Assembly: GCA_009784935.1 (NCBI GenBank)
Contig: WQXI01000002.1
Coordinates: 1 to 64,000 of the forward strand
Reading direction: 5' to 3'
Length of the DNA: 64,000 bases
Source: Treponema sp.
GTDB taxonomy: Bacteria > Spirochaetota > Spirochaetia > Treponematales > Breznakiellaceae
The notes beneath the pieces were generated by a model that did no database searches, was not told the DNA's origin, and saw nothing but the letters and a program-made list of their open reading frames with translations. Below, piece by piece: positions 42,202 to 52,906 of this stretch (position 1 is the stretch's first letter; every line of letters starts with the position of its first letter). Both the position numbers and the translations under genes were made by a program.

Positions 42202-43451
42202 ATAAGTATAAAGTCGTAAGAAATACAAAATATGACTATACAGGGCAGTCATATTCCTCGATTTATCCAAATTTACATCGTTATCCAGCGTCAATGATAC
42301 CGCAAATAGGTATTGATTTATTAAAAGAATTTAAAATTTCATCTGGTAATATGCACAAACAAAGTTTGCTTGATCCGTATTGCGGATCAGGAACTAGCTT
42401 CATTTGCGGTTTGGAATGCGGAATAAAGAAAATGTCAGGTTTTGACATTAATCCATTAGCGGTGTTAATTTCTAAAGCAAAATATACAAAAATCAAATTA
42501 AATGAAATTGAAAATGAATATAAAAAATTAAGAAATAATGTTTTTGAGATAATGAAGAATGAAAAATTAATAAAAAAAATAAATGTACCAGAAATTACAA
42601 ATATATACTTTTGGTTTTCTGAAATAGTTGTTAAAAATTTATCAGTTATTAAATATTGCTTAGATAACTTAGAAAATGAAAAAATAAAAAACTTATTTCT
42701 TGTTCCATTTTCGGAAACTGTCAGAGAATGTTCATATACACGAAACAATGAATTTAAATTATATCGTATGAAACCAGAAGAGATAAGCAATTTTAATCCA
42801 GATGTATTAAGTTTTTACTTTAAAAAACTTAATGACACAATAGATTGTTATAAATTATTTTATTTACCAAAATTAGAAAAAGATACATCAGTAAAAATTC
42901 ATTCAAAACCTTTTAAAAAAGAAAAGAATGCTTTTGATATTGTCTTAACAAGTCCGCCTTATGGGGATAGTAGAACTACTGTTGCTTATGGTCAATTTTC
43001 TACATTATCTAATGAATGGTTGGGAATAAATAATGCGCGTAAAATAGATGGTATGTTAATGGGCGGTAATCGTGTATTAGAATTAATGATAAACAATTGT
43101 ATGGCAGAATCAATACAAAAAATAGAAACTGTAGATAGAAAAAGAGCATTAGAAGTATCATCTTTTTATTTTGATTTAGAAGATTCAATAAATAATGTTG
43201 CAAAAAATATTAATAAAAATGGTATAGTTATTTATGTTGTTGGAAATAGAACTGTAAAAAATGTGACTTTACCAACAGATCAATTTATAGCAGAGACATT
43301 TGAAAAAAACGGGTTTAAGCATATAACAACATATGAACGAGCATTAAGTAATAAAGCAATGCCTAGTAGAAATTCGCCGACAAACGTTGCAGGAAAAACA
43401 GTAAATACAATGTTATATGAGTACATAGTTGTATGCAAAAATGCAGGCTAA
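42198..43451 (+). CDS. DNA methyltransferase (likely m4C) of the restriction system
   Basis: A 417-residue DNA methyltransferase: the SAM-binding motif LLDPYCGSGTSF (about 57-68) precedes the catalytic TSPPYGDSR (about 252-260). SPPY with a preceding T is usual for N4-cytosine or N6-adenine enzymes; given the MvaI/BcnI-like partner, N4-cytosine is likelier. It should protect the host DNA at the endonuclease site. It overlaps the endonuclease gene by 4 bases, so both are made together. Confidence 0.85.
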   Translation: MNKYKVVRNTKYDYTGQSYSSIYPNLHRYPASMIPQIGIDLLKEFKISSGNMHKQSLLDPYCGSGTSFICGLECGIKKMSGFDINPLAVLISKAKYTKIKLNEIENEYKKLRNNVFEIMKNEKLIKKINVPEITNIYFWFSEIVVKNLSVIKYCLDNLENEKIKNLFLVPFSETVRECSYTRNNEFKLYRMKPEEISNFNPDVLSFYFKKLNDTIDCYKLFYLPKLEKDTSVKIHSKPFKKEKNAFDIVLTSPPYGDSRTTVAYGQFSTLSNEWLGINNARKIDGMLMGGNRVLELMINNCMAESIQKIETVDRKRALEVSSFYFDLEDSINNVAKNINKNGIVIYVVGNRTVKNVTLPTDQFIAETFEKNGFKHITTYERALSNKAMPSRNSPTNVAGKTVNTMLYEYIVVCKNAG

Positions 43452-43498
43452 AAATAACGTTTAACGAATCTTCATAAAAAACCTAGTAATGCGACCAA

Positions 43499-43541
43499 AT
43501 AAAAAAAGGGCTGGTAGCAATTAAGCTTCCCAACCCTTTAC
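43499..43541 (-). terminator. Terminator of the DUF4234 gene
   Basis: On the minus strand AAAGGGTTGGG pairs with the CCaGCCCTTT arm, followed by a T-run (A on plus, 43500-43507). It also stands after the methyltransferase on the plus strand, but without a T-run on that side. Confidence 0.8.
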
Positions 43542-43556
43542 ATTCAATTTTTGTTT

Positions 43557-43961
43557 TTATTGTTTATTCAACTCATTATAGGTTCGGTTTACGGCATTCT
43601 GCAGATACAGTGCTTTGCAGAAAACAACGAGGTACATAATACCAAGGGTAAGCCAGCCGAGGATGAAAAGAGTTAAAATGTAAGTTACAACCTGAAGACC
43701 TTCGGGTTTGTTATTTTTTCTTAGATATCCATTGCAGCGTTCTATCCACATGCAATACCAAACGATGGAATAAATGCCGAATGTGATAAAAGAAAATATT
43801 ACAAATAATATTAATCCTGTTGTTTTTTTGCCGTCATCTTTACATGCAATATTTGTTTCTCTTGCGAATGCGTAAATTAAATACCATCCATAAAAACCTA
43901 ATGTGACAATTGACAGAAGCAATGTCAGCCAAAAACCCCTGTTAGCTGCTAATTTGTTCAT
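43557..43961 (-). CDS. DUF4234 membrane protein
   Basis: The 134-residue protein has three to four hydrophobic segments, each with short polar loops: GFWLTLLLSIVTLGFYGWYL, LILFVIFSFITFGIYSIVWY, and a third near LFILGWLTLGIMYLVVF. The spacing and FGIYxxxW-type motif are typical of DUF4234 proteins. The molecular role is unknown. A GGGAG-like site precedes the ATG. A strong terminator follows. Confidence 0.85.
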   Translation of the reverse strand: MNKLAANRGFWLTLLLSIVTLGFYGWYLIYAFARETNIACKDDGKKTTGLILFVIFSFITFGIYSIVWYCMWIERCNGYLRKNNKPEGLQVVTYILTLFILGWLTLGIMYLVVFCKALYLQNAVNRTYNELNKQ

Positions 43962-44078
43962 AATAGACTCCCTTTTAGTTTTTAATCATTACGGATTGTT
44001 TATTTTGAATTCTACGAATCTAAACAATAATACCAAAGATTCATAATACTGTCAATAAAAATTAATTTTTCTCATAAT

Positions 44079-44648
44079 TTATTCGCGATCCCAATTCCAT
44101 GGCGGCAGGGCAAAAGGCGGAACTCCATTATCAAGCGCAAACTCAATAAAAAGATATTTTTCGTTTTCTGATAAATCATGCATAAATCCGGCATAACGCC
44201 GCAAGCCGTTCGTATCTATAAATGATATTGCTAAATTTGGAAAAATGCCGCGCCCTGCAAAATTACGAATTACCAGCGCATGCCCTATCGGCAAAACGTC
44301 AAGTGAAAATAATACATCTCCCGGCACAAAGTAGGTTTCATATTCATTATAATCATATTTATCTGTGATTTCTAAAAACTCAAAACCTGCCAGCGGTTCA
44401 TTAACTGCCCAAATAACCAAGTCATCTCCATAACCATCGTCTCTAAGACTATATTCGTATATAAACTCAAACCCGCTCAAAAAAACTGTTTCTGCGCTTC
44501 TAATACCTGCATAATTCAAAAAGACAGAATGTTGCTGTAAGGATACATCCTGATTATTATTTTTTAATATTGAATTTACCGAATTAGATGAATTACAAGA
44601 TAAAAATATAAATAAAATAGTTATTAATAAAGATAAATATTTATTCAT
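44079..44648 (-). CDS. Lipoprotein, unknown function
   Basis: A predicted lipoprotein of 189 residues. The lipobox LFIFLSCNSS follows a short N-terminal hydrophobic segment. The mature part has FLSGFEFIYEYSLRDDGYGD and IFPNLAISFIDTNGLRRYAGFM and ends PPWNWDRE. The family is not recognised. ATG at 44648 overlaps the stop of the small upstream gene (ATGAATAA), so the two are coupled. An alternative GTG lies one codon earlier. Confidence 0.6.
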   Translation of the reverse strand: MNKYLSLLITILFIFLSCNSSNSVNSILKNNNQDVSLQQHSVFLNYAGIRSAETVFLSGFEFIYEYSLRDDGYGDDLVIWAVNEPLAGFEFLEITDKYDYNEYETYFVPGDVLFSLDVLPIGHALVIRNFAGRGIFPNLAISFIDTNGLRRYAGFMHDLSENEKYLFIEFALDNGVPPFALPPWNWDRE

Positions 44649-44781
44649 CACTGTAACGGCTGGCGCTTATTAAAAGCCTTTTTTCGGTATCTAATTTAAA
44701 AATATAATTACCATCCACATAATATGTTTCATCAAAATTTGATATTCTAACTGCGTCTATAATGCCGGAAACATCAGGCAT
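44641..44781 (-). CDS. Small 46-residue protein upstream of the lipoprotein
   Basis: The frame starts MPDVSGIIDAVRISNF and ends SASRYSDE. It has an excellent ribosome-binding site (GGAGGGAAAATG). It overlaps the lipoprotein gene, which makes a real gene or a translation-coupling leader likely. Family unknown. The remaining intergenic part to 44962 holds an imperfect hairpin (ATAGAAATC/GATTCTAT, 44902-44921) and a TATAAT at 44888, probably belonging to the next gene. Confidence 0.6.
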   Translation of the reverse strand: MPDVSGIIDAVRISNFDETYYVDGNYIFKLDTEKRLLISASRYSDE

Positions 44782-44962
44782 TTTCCCTCCTATAATTGCA
44801 TTTATTTTGACATTATTATGGCATTTATTATAGTAAATAACCAGTATTATTTCCTGCTTTTACCTTTCAAAATTTCTGTATTTGTACTATAATATCTTAG
44901 AATAGAAATCTTCGATTCTATGGATCGGGTTAGTTTCTTTTCTTAGAAAGGAGCGTTTTAAA

Positions 44963-47900
44963 ATGACCAGATTTCCCATCACACTAACCAAGCTTGAAAA
45001 GCAGGGTAAAACGCCCGATTTTGGTTCTTGGTCTAAAAACCGTAAGGCGCTCATGGAGTTCCATATAAACAGCAATGTCCGTATGGAATACGAGCTTAAC
45101 GACAGCCTTTTTTCTTTGACAGGAAACGTTGTTCTTGCAGACCTAAGACAGTGCCGGGAACTTGCAAATAAATTCAACCAAAAACAAGACCCCGCTCATC
45201 CAGACCGTTTTATTAAAGCCGGGCATTTATATGCGATGGGGCTTATCGATGAAATTCTGCACTATGTAGTTTCGCTCTACCGCGAAGAAGTTCAGGGCGA
45301 TGTTTTTGAGACTGCCCTCGACAGACTCGACACAAATCTCGGCGAAGACAAGACAGGAGGTCTGCTCCTCTCTTTTAACAATCAGTTTCCGCCCCGCACC
45401 GTGTACAAAGGTGAAAAAAATATTGACCAGTATTTAAAGAGCAAAGAAGACGGCGAAAGCTGCCGCGCGCTTTCTATCGAAGAAACTATGCTCCTTTCCA
45501 TTGCGAATTTAAACCCGGCGTTTAAGCCTTTTAAGTTTATGTTTGACGACAGTGTGCTTTCCAAGACAACTGTCTATCCTGACGCAATAGAAGAATTAAA
45601 AGCGCATTTTAAAGATCTTCCTTCCTTTGGTCCTGACGGCATGAACCTCTGGGACTTCCTTCGATCTCCTGCGCTTGCCTGCCCCGACTCGCTTTTGGGT
45701 CAGCTTGAATATATGCGAAAACATTGGGGACTACTCATTTCAAAATTTATGGCTCGCTTACTCATGAGTCTTGATGTTATTAACGAAGAAACAAAACCTG
45801 TCTTTGGCGGACCCGGTCCAAGCGAAGTTTTATCTTTTGCAGGTCTTGATGAATATGAACGTTTCAGTCCGGATCAAGACTGGATGCCAAAAACAGTTCT
45901 TATGGCAAAGAGCACGCTTGTTTGGCTATTTCAGCTTTCGCAGGAATACGGAAGGTCGATAAACCGTCTTGATGAAGTTCCCGACGAAGAGCTTGATAAA
46001 ATGGCAAGCCGCGGTTTTACCGGTCTTTGGCTGATTGGTGTTTGGGAAAGAAGTCAGGCAAGTAAAATGATCAAGCAATGGACAGGCAATCCCGAAGCGG
46101 CGGCTTCGGCTTATAGTTTGTACGATTACGATATCGCGGGCGAACTTGGCGGCTGGGGCGCGCTTTGCAATCTGCGCGAACGCTGTATGCAGCGCGGTAT
46201 CCGGCTTGGCTCTGATATGGTTCCCAATCATACAGGGCTGGACAGCAAATGGATTATAGAACATCCGGATCGTTTCTTACAGCTTCCGTATCCGCCCTTT
46301 CCAACTTATAACTACAACTGCGGTAACTTATCCGGTCGTGACGATATAACAGTTCAGATCGAAGAGCATTATTTTTCGCGCAGTGACGCAGCCGTTGTTT
46401 TTAAACGAATCGACAACCGCACAGGCGATGCGCGCTATATCTATCACGGTAATGACGGCACTTCTATGCCGTGGAACGATACTGCGCAAATTGACTTTTT
46501 AAATCCCGAAGCGCGCGAGGCTGTTATCCGCACAATTATCGGCGTATGTCAGCAATTTTCTATCGTGCGCTTCGACGCCGCTATGACACTTGCAAAACGT
46601 CATATTCAGCGGCTTTGGTTTCCTGCGCCGGGATCAGGCGGAGCAATTGCAAGCCGCGCAGAGCATGCGATTTCTACAGAAGAGTTTAACAAACGGATCC
46701 CTAACGAGTTCTGGCGCGAAGTTGTTGACCGCTGTGCGACAGAAGCGCCGAACACTTTGCTTTTAGCCGAAGCTTTCTGGATGATGGAAGGCTACTTTGT
46801 CCGCACGCTAGGTATGCACCGTGTTTATAATTCGGCATTTATGAACATGCTAAAAAACGAAGAGAACGATAAGTACCGCGCAACCATTAAGAACACAATG
46901 GAGTTTGATCCGGAAATCCTAAAACGGTTTGTAAACTTTATGAATAACCCCGACGAAGACACTGCGGTTGCGCAATTCGGCAAGGGCGATAAATATTTTG
47001 GAATTTGTACATTGCTTGTTACAATGCCTGGTCTGCCGATGTTCGGCCACGGACAAATCGAAGGTTTCGAAGAAAAGTACGGCATGGAATACCGCCGCTC
47101 TTATAAAGACGAAAAACCTGACGGCTATTTAATCGGCCGCCATGAACATGAAATTTTCCCGCTTATGAAGCGGCGCTATCTTTTTTCGGGCAGCGTTAAC
47201 TTTAGACTTTTTGATTTGTACTGCGAAGGCGGAAGCGTTAACGAAAATGTTTTTGCATACACCAACCGCGCATGGATAAACGGCAGAGAAGAAAAAGCGC
47301 TGATATTCTTTAATAATTCATATTACGAAACTTCCGGCTGGATTAAAGCGAGCGATCCTGCAGTACCTGACGGAAGCGGCGGCGTTCGCAGAGACAGTTT
47401 AAGCGAAGCTCTTACCATACATGGCGACAGCCGTTACTTTACACTATTGCGCGAACAAAAATCAAACCTGTGGTTTATCCGCTCTTCAAAAGCAATCTGC
47501 GAAGACGGATTCTTTGTTGGTCTTAAAGGTTACGAGACACAAGCTTACATGGATGTCTACGAAGTCGAAGACTGCGCAAGAGGCCACTTTGCGAGATTGA
47601 ATAATGACTTAAGCGGCAGAGGAGTTCCTTGTCCGTATGCGGCGATTAAAGATATTTTCCTCGGTGATCTTTATTATAGATTTGCAGAAATTTTAAAACC
47701 GGAAAACATTAATGACTTTAAGGATTCTATAAACAAAAAATCATTTGTAGAATCATTAAAGGCTCTGATAGAAGAGTTCGCAAAAACAGCGGCTCACTTT
47801 ATTACAGGCGCGAACGGTTCTTATGATCCATGGACAGCAAAGACAAGTGACAGCAAAGAAACTGAAACAGAAATTAAATTTACTGCTGTTAAAAAAGATG

Positions 47901-48877
47901 TAATCTGGGATGAGTTTGAAGCGTTTATTAACAGAACAAAAGATATCATGAATATCGTTAAAAAATTAAAAACACAAAAGAATGACGGCTCACTCCTCGC
48001 AAAAATTGCGGACAATATTTCCAAGAGACAAATGTTAAACGCTGTAATACTCAGTTATGGTGTTGTTTCTCTTCTGCGTCTCGTTATAGGAAAAGAAGCA
48101 ACAGGAAAACATGCAGCATCTTTGGCTTTTGATCACTGGGATTTGGGACGTAAACTAAGAGAGTTGTATATGCACTTTGGCGCTTCCGAAGCGGAAGCTT
48201 GGAGAATTTGCGATATATTTAAGGCTTCGCTTAGCCGTATCCCTGCCGGGCTTGATTCGGGCAGTTTAAAAACAGGAGCAAAATTACAGCCGTCTGATTT
48301 AGCGGCTCTCATCATAGAAGAGAACTATCCATACGAAGATTTTAGGCGCATTTTGGGAATCAACTTCTTTAATGATGTGCCTTGGTTTAACAAAGAAGGT
48401 TTCGAAGCGGCGCTGTTCTATGCTTCTTTATTCTTTATAATAGAGGGTTCTATCCAAATGCCGATTAATGCAAAGATTGAAAGCATTGCTGGCATTTTTG
48501 ACGCATTAACAAAAGCAGAAGCAAAATCAGAATACAGGTTTGACACATTGATAGATATACTTACAGCAAAGCCAAAGAAAGCTGTTTCAAAATCTGGATC
48601 GAAAGCCGGATCAAAAACGGTATCAAAACCTGCTAAGGCGCCAATCAAGAAAACTGCGCCCGCTGCAAAGACAAAGGCACCTGTGAAAAAAACAGCTGCA
48701 AAGCCAAAAACAAAAACAACTGCAAAAAAACCTGCAGTCGCAAAGAAGCCGGCAACTGCTAAGAAAACCGCAGTAAAAAAACCAGCGGCAAAGCCCAAAG
48801 CGTCTGTGAAAAAGACGACAGCTAAGAAAGCAACTGCTAAAAAGACTAGCACAAAGCCGAAACCAAAAAAGAAATAG
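44963..48877 (+). CDS. GH13-like alpha-amylase family protein with histone-H1-like tail
   Basis: This 1304-residue protein has a GH13-like barrel in the middle: LGSDMVPNHTG, the catalytic Asp in IVRFDAAMTLA (about 535), Glu in LLAEAFWMMEG (about 600). LPMFGHGQIEGFEEKYG follows. The N-terminal 300 residues are specific to these large proteins. The C-terminal 100 residues (about 1205-1304) are Lys/Ala/Pro/Thr-rich repeats (KKTAPAAKT, KKPAVAKKPATAKKT) like histone H1. No signal peptide is seen. It could work on cytoplasmic glycogen or maltodextrins; the tail could bind nucleic acid or polyanions. An AAAGGAGCG site precedes the ATG. Confidence 0.85.
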   Translation: MTRFPITLTKLEKQGKTPDFGSWSKNRKALMEFHINSNVRMEYELNDSLFSLTGNVVLADLRQCRELANKFNQKQDPAHPDRFIKAGHLYAMGLIDEILHYVVSLYREEVQGDVFETALDRLDTNLGEDKTGGLLLSFNNQFPPRTVYKGEKNIDQYLKSKEDGESCRALSIEETMLLSIANLNPAFKPFKFMFDDSVLSKTTVYPDAIEELKAHFKDLPSFGPDGMNLWDFLRSPALACPDSLLGQLEYMRKHWGLLISKFMARLLMSLDVINEETKPVFGGPGPSEVLSFAGLDEYERFSPDQDWMPKTVLMAKSTLVWLFQLSQEYGRSINRLDEVPDEELDKMASRGFTGLWLIGVWERSQASKMIKQWTGNPEAAASAYSLYDYDIAGELGGWGALCNLRERCMQRGIRLGSDMVPNHTGLDSKWIIEHPDRFLQLPYPPFPTYNYNCGNLSGRDDITVQIEEHYFSRSDAAVVFKRIDNRTGDARYIYHGNDGTSMPWNDTAQIDFLNPEAREAVIRTIIGVCQQFSIVRFDAAMTLAKRHIQRLWFPAPGSGGAIASRAEHAISTEEFNKRIPNEFWREVVDRCATEAPNTLLLAEAFWMMEGYFVRTLGMHRVYNSAFMNMLKNEENDKYRATIKNTMEFDPEILKRFVNFMNNPDEDTAVAQFGKGDKYFGICTLLVTMPGLPMFGHGQIEGFEEKYGMEYRRSYKDEKPDGYLIGRHEHEIFPLMKRRYLFSGSVNFRLFDLYCEGGSVNENVFAYTNRAWINGREEKALIFFNNSYYETSGWIKASDPAVPDGSGGVRRDSLSEALTIHGDSRYFTLLREQKSNLWFIRSSKAICEDGFFVGLKGYETQAYMDVYEVEDCARGHFARLNNDLSGRGVPCPYAAIKDIFLGDLYYRFAEILKPENINDFKDSINKKSFVESLKALIEEFAKTAAHFITGANGSYDPWTAKTSDSKETETEIKFTAVKKDVIWDEFEAFINRTKDIMNIVKKLKTQKNDGSLLAKIADNISKRQMLNAVILSYGVVSLLRLVIGKEATGKHAASLAFDHWDLGRKLRELYMHFGASEAEAWRICDIFKASLSRIPAGLDSGSLKTGAKLQPSDLAALIIEENYPYEDFRRILGINFFNDVPWFNKEGFEAALFYASLFFIIEGSIQMPINAKIESIAGIFDALTKAEAKSEYRFDTLIDILTAKPKKAVSKSGSKAGSKTVSKPAKAPIKKTAPAAKTKAPVKKTAAKPKTKTTAKKPAVAKKPATAKKTAVKKPAAKPKASVKKTTAKKATAKKTSTKPKPKKK

Positions 48878-48901
48878 TCCTTGCTCTAACGGCGTACACA
48901 C

Positions 48902-48945
48902 AAAAAAAGCGCAAAAGCCGTAAGACCTTTGCGCTTTAATTTTAA
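48902..48945. terminator. Terminator between GH13 gene and outer-membrane gene
   Basis: AAAGCGCAAA and TTTGCGCTTT form a perfect 10-base stem with a 12-base loop. A T-rich tract follows on the plus strand and A-run precedes it, so it may serve both convergent genes. Confidence 0.85.
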
Positions 48946-48958
48946 CAGTTTGGTTAAA

Positions 48959-49674
48959 TTAGTATTTTACGCCAATACCAAGAGAAGGTTTAATGCTCCA
49001 GTTAATACCAAAGTCATTGTGTGGGCTTTCTACATAAGTACCTGCTATATTGCCTCTTAATGTATGTATGCGTAAGAAATCTACAGTAACATTAGTGCGG
49101 CTAAAATATAAATATTGTTATCAAAATGATACTGCACACCTAAAGAAATAGAAGCACCGATCTGAAGATCAGTTCTGTTAAGCCAAGTACCGTCACCATT
49201 ATTATCGATTGGAATCCATAGATCATCAGCAAAGAAATAAGCATGAGCGCCGATAACTAAAGGAATTCTTAAGACATCTGTATTGATAAGATAAAATACA
49301 GGTCCGATTGTAAGGTTTGCTCCAAAGAGTGAGTTAAAATCAGATGTAGGATTTGCAAATCCAGTGAGCTTTGCGCCGAAGAACATATCTGCATCCAGCA
49401 TAAAACCAAATGTTTTGGTAAAGTTAAGAGTTAACGCTATACCAAAAGCTGTGTTAACTGTTACTGTTTTATCCGACATCATTTCACCAAGATTAGGCAT
49501 GGCTAAATATAATGCGTCATCATGAATCCCGTTAGTCCAATGAACCGGAAAACCAAAACTAAATTCCACATTAACAAATTCAATTTCGCGTTCGCGCCCG
49601 GAACCATTTTCCTGAGCAAAGACAAAACCTGTCGTAAGAATTAATACGACCAGTAAAACTGATAGTTTTTTCAT
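48959..49674 (-). pseudogene. Outer-membrane beta-barrel protein with a frameshift near the 3' end
   Basis: The frame from 49674 has a signal peptide (about 1-20, FVFAQEN), then beta-rich segments (VNVEFSFGFPVHW, TAFGIALTLNFTKTFGFMLD) and a stop at 49081. From 49106 a second frame continues the same barrel: FSRTNVTVDFLRIHT... ending KPSLGIGVKY-stop (48959). One missing T in a TTTT run (plus A at 49103-49106) joins both frames. The full protein would have about 238 residues and end with an aromatic residue, as barrels do. It may be a true mutation or a read error. Confidence 0.75.
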
Positions 49675-49805
49675 TTTTTTCTCCTTAATTACATTTAAAC
49701 ATTACAAATGTAATGTTCTTGTCTGATTATTAAGAAAAAATGCATACTTGTCAAGAGGTCTGCGATAGAGATTTGCAGACATAGGCTTGCTGGTGATTGG
49801 CTTAG

Positions 49806-50924
49806 TTAAATATCGTCAAGCTGTGATAAAGGGATTGGTTTTGGATTGTCGTTTTGACCTTCGATTTTTGCAAGTTCTTCTAATATTTCTTTTCCGCGTT
49901 TGGATAGTTTTTCCGGCACTCGTACCATTACTTTTATATAGAGATTCCCTCGCTGATTACTCATAGGAACGCCTTCATCCCGTATACGAAGCAGTTTTCC
50001 GTTTTGAATACCTGCGGGAACCTTTAATTTTATTGTTTTATTATCCAAAGTAGAAACATTAATGTCTGCGCCAAGAGCCGCCTGACTCATAGAAATCGGG
50101 ACAGCGCAGTATAGATCGTACCCCTGTCTTTCATAATATTCATGCGGTTTAACCCTGATAAAAACATATAAATCGCCTGCGGGTCCGCCGTTGGGACCGG
50201 CATCTCCCTGTTTGGGAATGACAACACGTTTGCCGTTTTCTACGCCTGCAGGAATTGTGACCATAATTTTTTGGCGGGCTTTTTTTGTTCCGGAACCGCC
50301 GCAGTCGGTGCATGGTTTTTCTATAATTGAACCTTCGCCATGACACTGATGACAAGTTGTAGCAACCGAGAAAAATCCTTGGCTATGCCTTACCTGTCCT
50401 GAGCCGCGGCAGACAGGACAAGTCTTTTTGCCCGAACCGTCAGAAGTACCAGCGCCCTTACATGTTTTGCAGGATTCATTATGGGAATATTGAATTTCTA
50501 CTTTTGTGCCAAAGACTGCGTCTTTAAACGGTATTTCGATATCGTACCTGAGATTAGCTCCGCCTCTTACGCCGCTTCCGCCTCTGCGAAAACCGCCTCC
50601 GCCGAAGAAATTTTCAAATATGCTTCCAAAGCCGCCTTCCCCAAAAATATCTTCAAAGCCGCGGAAGTTACTCCAATCCTGACCGCCTCCGCCCATGCCT
50701 TCGACCCCGGAAAAACCGAACTGATCATAGGCGGCTCTTTTTTGGTCGTCAGCAAGAACACTGAATGCCTCTGCGGCTTCTTTAAATTTTTCTTCTGCTT
50801 TTTTGTCGCCGGGATTCTGGTCAGGATGATATTGAAGAGCGAGTTTTCTGTACGCCTTTTTTATGTCATCCTTGGAAGAACTTTTTTGCACGCCAAGAAC
50901 ATCGTAGTAATCCCGTTTAGCCAT
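49806..50924 (-). CDS. dnaJ: Chaperone protein DnaJ
   Basis: A 372-residue type I DnaJ. It has the J domain (1-70, HPD in YHPDQNPGD), a Gly/Phe-rich linker ([10 protein letters not shown]), the zinc-binding domain with four CxxCxGxG repeats ([32 protein letters not shown]), and C-terminal domains. It delivers unfolded proteins to DnaK and stimulates its ATPase. The ATG overlaps the DnaK stop (TAATG). Confidence 0.97.
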   Translation of the reverse strand: MAKRDYYDVLGVQKSSSKDDIKKAYRKLALQYHPDQNPGDKKAEEKFKEAAEAFSVLADDQKRAAYDQFGFSGVEGMGGGGQDWSNFRGFEDIFGEGGFGSIFENFFGGGGFRRGGSGVRGGANLRYDIEIPFKDAVFGTKVEIQYSHNESCKTCKGAGTSDGSGKKTCPVCRGSGQVRHSQGFFSVATTCHQCHGEGSIIEKPCTDCGGSGTKKARQKIMVTIPAGVENGKRVVIPKQGDAGPNGGPAGDLYVFIRVKPHEYYERQGYDLYCAVPISMSQAALGADINVSTLDNKTIKLKVPAGIQNGKLLRIRDEGVPMSNQRGNLYIKVMVRVPEKLSKRGKEILEELAKIEGQNDNPKPIPLSQLDDI

Positions 50925-52888
50925 TATTTGTCGTCATCCACCACTTCATAATCAACATCTTCGGCGTCTTTGGCACCTGCGGACTTAAAGTCCGACGCAT
51001 TATCGCTTGAGCCGCCGCCGGGGTTTTTGCTAAAGCCCTGATCGTCAGTGTCGCCCTGTCCGCCCGGTTGTCCTGCGCCGCTTGCGGCTTGCTGTTTGTA
51101 GATTTCTTCTGCTATTTTGTAAGACGCCTGTTTAAGCGCTTCTGTCTTGTCTTTAATTGACTGAGTGTCGCCGCTTTCCAGCGCTTTGCGCAGATCCGCG
51201 ATCGCTTCTTCGGTTTTGGACTTGTCTTCTGCGCTTACTTTATCGCCAAGGTCTTTGATGTTTTTCTCTGTGCTGTAAATCATCGAGTCGGCTTCATTGT
51301 GCACTTCGGCTTTTTCGCGGTCTTTTTTGTCTTCTTCTGCGTGGAGTTCCGCTTCTTTAACCATGCGATCGATATCCGAGTCGCTCAAACCTGACGAACT
51401 TTCTATGCGGATTTTCTGCTCCTTGCCTGTGCCAAGGTCTTTTGCGCTGACGTGCACAATACCGTTTGCGTCAATGTCAAAAGTAACTTCTATCTGCGGA
51501 ACTCCGCGCGGAGCGGGAGGAATGCCGACAAGATCAAAGCGTCCAAGAGTACGGTTCTGCGCAGACATTTCGCGTTCACCCTGAAGCACGTGAATAGAAA
51601 CAGCCGTTTGGCTGTCGGCGGCGGTGGAGAAAATCTGGCTTTTGCGTGTAGGGATAGTAGTGTTACGGGTTATAAGTTTTGTCATAACTCCGCCCAATGT
51701 TTCTATGCCGAGTGAAAGAGGAGTAACATCAAGAAGAAGTACGTCTTTAACGTCGCCGCCGAGGATACCGCCCTGAATAGCCGCGCCTACAGCGACAGCT
51801 TCGTCAGGGTTAACGCCCTTGTTTGGTTCTTTTTTAAACAGATCTTTTACAATCTGCTGAACAGCCGGGATTCGAGTAGAGCCGCCGACAAGAATGACTT
51901 CGTCAATTTGATCTGCGGATAAACCTGCGTCTTTTAACGCTTTAACACATGGCTCTTTTGATCTTTCTAAAAGATCAGAAACCATCTGTTCAAACTTTGC
52001 TCTGGAAAGCGTCTTTTGCAAGTGCTTAGGTCCGCTCGAATCGGCGGTAATAAACGGAACATTTAGCTCTGTGGTCTGCATGTTAGAAAGTTCGATTTTT
52101 GCTTTTTCCGCCGCTTCGCGTAATCTCTGAAGCGCCATTCTGTCCTTGCCCAGATCAATACCTGTGTCGCTCTTAAATTCGCTTATAAGCCATTCAATTA
52201 TTTTAAGATCAAAATCATCTCCGCCAAGGTGGGTATCGCCGTTTGTCGCTTTTACTTCAAAAACGCCTTCGCCCAGTTCTAAAATAGAAATATCAAAGGT
52301 ACCGCCGCCAAGATCATAAACAGCGATAATTTTATCTTTTTTTGAATCCTTATTAAAACCAAAAGCCAAAGAAGCTGCAGTCGGCTCGTTAATAATACGT
52401 TTAACATCAAGACCTGCAATCTTGCCTGCGTCTTTGGTTGCCTGACGCTGCGCGTCGTTAAAGTACGCGGGGACAGTTATAACCGCTTCTGTAACGGTTT
52501 CGCCCAGATAGTCTTCTGCCGTTTGCTTCATTTTCTGAAGAACAAAAGCAGAGATTTCCTGCGGGGAATATTTTTTTCCGTCAACATTAACGCGGACATC
52601 ATCACCCTGCTCTGCAAGATGATAGGAAACACGCTTCATTTCGCTTGTAATTTCTGAATACCTGCGCCCCATAAAACGCTTGATAGAATAGATGGTGTTT
52701 TCCGGATTGGTAACCATCTGGTTTTTTGCTGTTAATCCTGTAATACGGTCGCCTTTAGCTGTAAAGCCGACAATAGACGGAGTAGTTCTCCATCCTTCGG
52801 AATTTTGGATAACTACCGGTTCTCCTCCTTCGAGAACAGAAACGCACGAATTAGTAGTTCCAAGATCAATACCTATAATTTTACCCAT
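50924..52888 (-). CDS. dnaK: Chaperone protein DnaK (Hsp70)
   Basis: A 654-residue Hsp70: [18 protein letters not shown] at the start, [20 protein letters not shown], and [17 protein letters not shown] for ATP binding. [16 protein letters not shown] follows. The substrate domain follows, then a helical lid and a Gly/Gln-rich tail ending EVVDDDK (like other DnaK). It binds exposed hydrophobic peptides with ATP. It sits in the grpE-dnaK-dnaJ operon; an AGGAG site precedes the ATG. Confidence 0.97.
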   Translation of the reverse strand: MGKIIGIDLGTTNSCVSVLEGGEPVVIQNSEGWRTTPSIVGFTAKGDRITGLTAKNQMVTNPENTIYSIKRFMGRRYSEITSEMKRVSYHLAEQGDDVRVNVDGKKYSPQEISAFVLQKMKQTAEDYLGETVTEAVITVPAYFNDAQRQATKDAGKIAGLDVKRIINEPTAASLAFGFNKDSKKDKIIAVYDLGGGTFDISILELGEGVFEVKATNGDTHLGGDDFDLKIIEWLISEFKSDTGIDLGKDRMALQRLREAAEKAKIELSNMQTTELNVPFITADSSGPKHLQKTLSRAKFEQMVSDLLERSKEPCVKALKDAGLSADQIDEVILVGGSTRIPAVQQIVKDLFKKEPNKGVNPDEAVAVGAAIQGGILGGDVKDVLLLDVTPLSLGIETLGGVMTKLITRNTTIPTRKSQIFSTAADSQTAVSIHVLQGEREMSAQNRTLGRFDLVGIPPAPRGVPQIEVTFDIDANGIVHVSAKDLGTGKEQKIRIESSSGLSDSDIDRMVKEAELHAEEDKKDREKAEVHNEADSMIYSTEKNIKDLGDKVSAEDKSKTEEAIADLRKALESGDTQSIKDKTEALKQASYKIAEEIYKQQAASGAGQPGGQGDTDDQGFSKNPGGGSSDNASDFKSAGAKDAEDVDYEVVDDDK

Positions 52889-52906
52889 AACTTAACTCCT
52901 ATATTA

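Noticed and set aside
48418-48901. Cys/Phe-rich open frames opposite the GH13 tail
   Set aside because: They are shadows of the Lys/Ala-rich repeat codons on the other strand.
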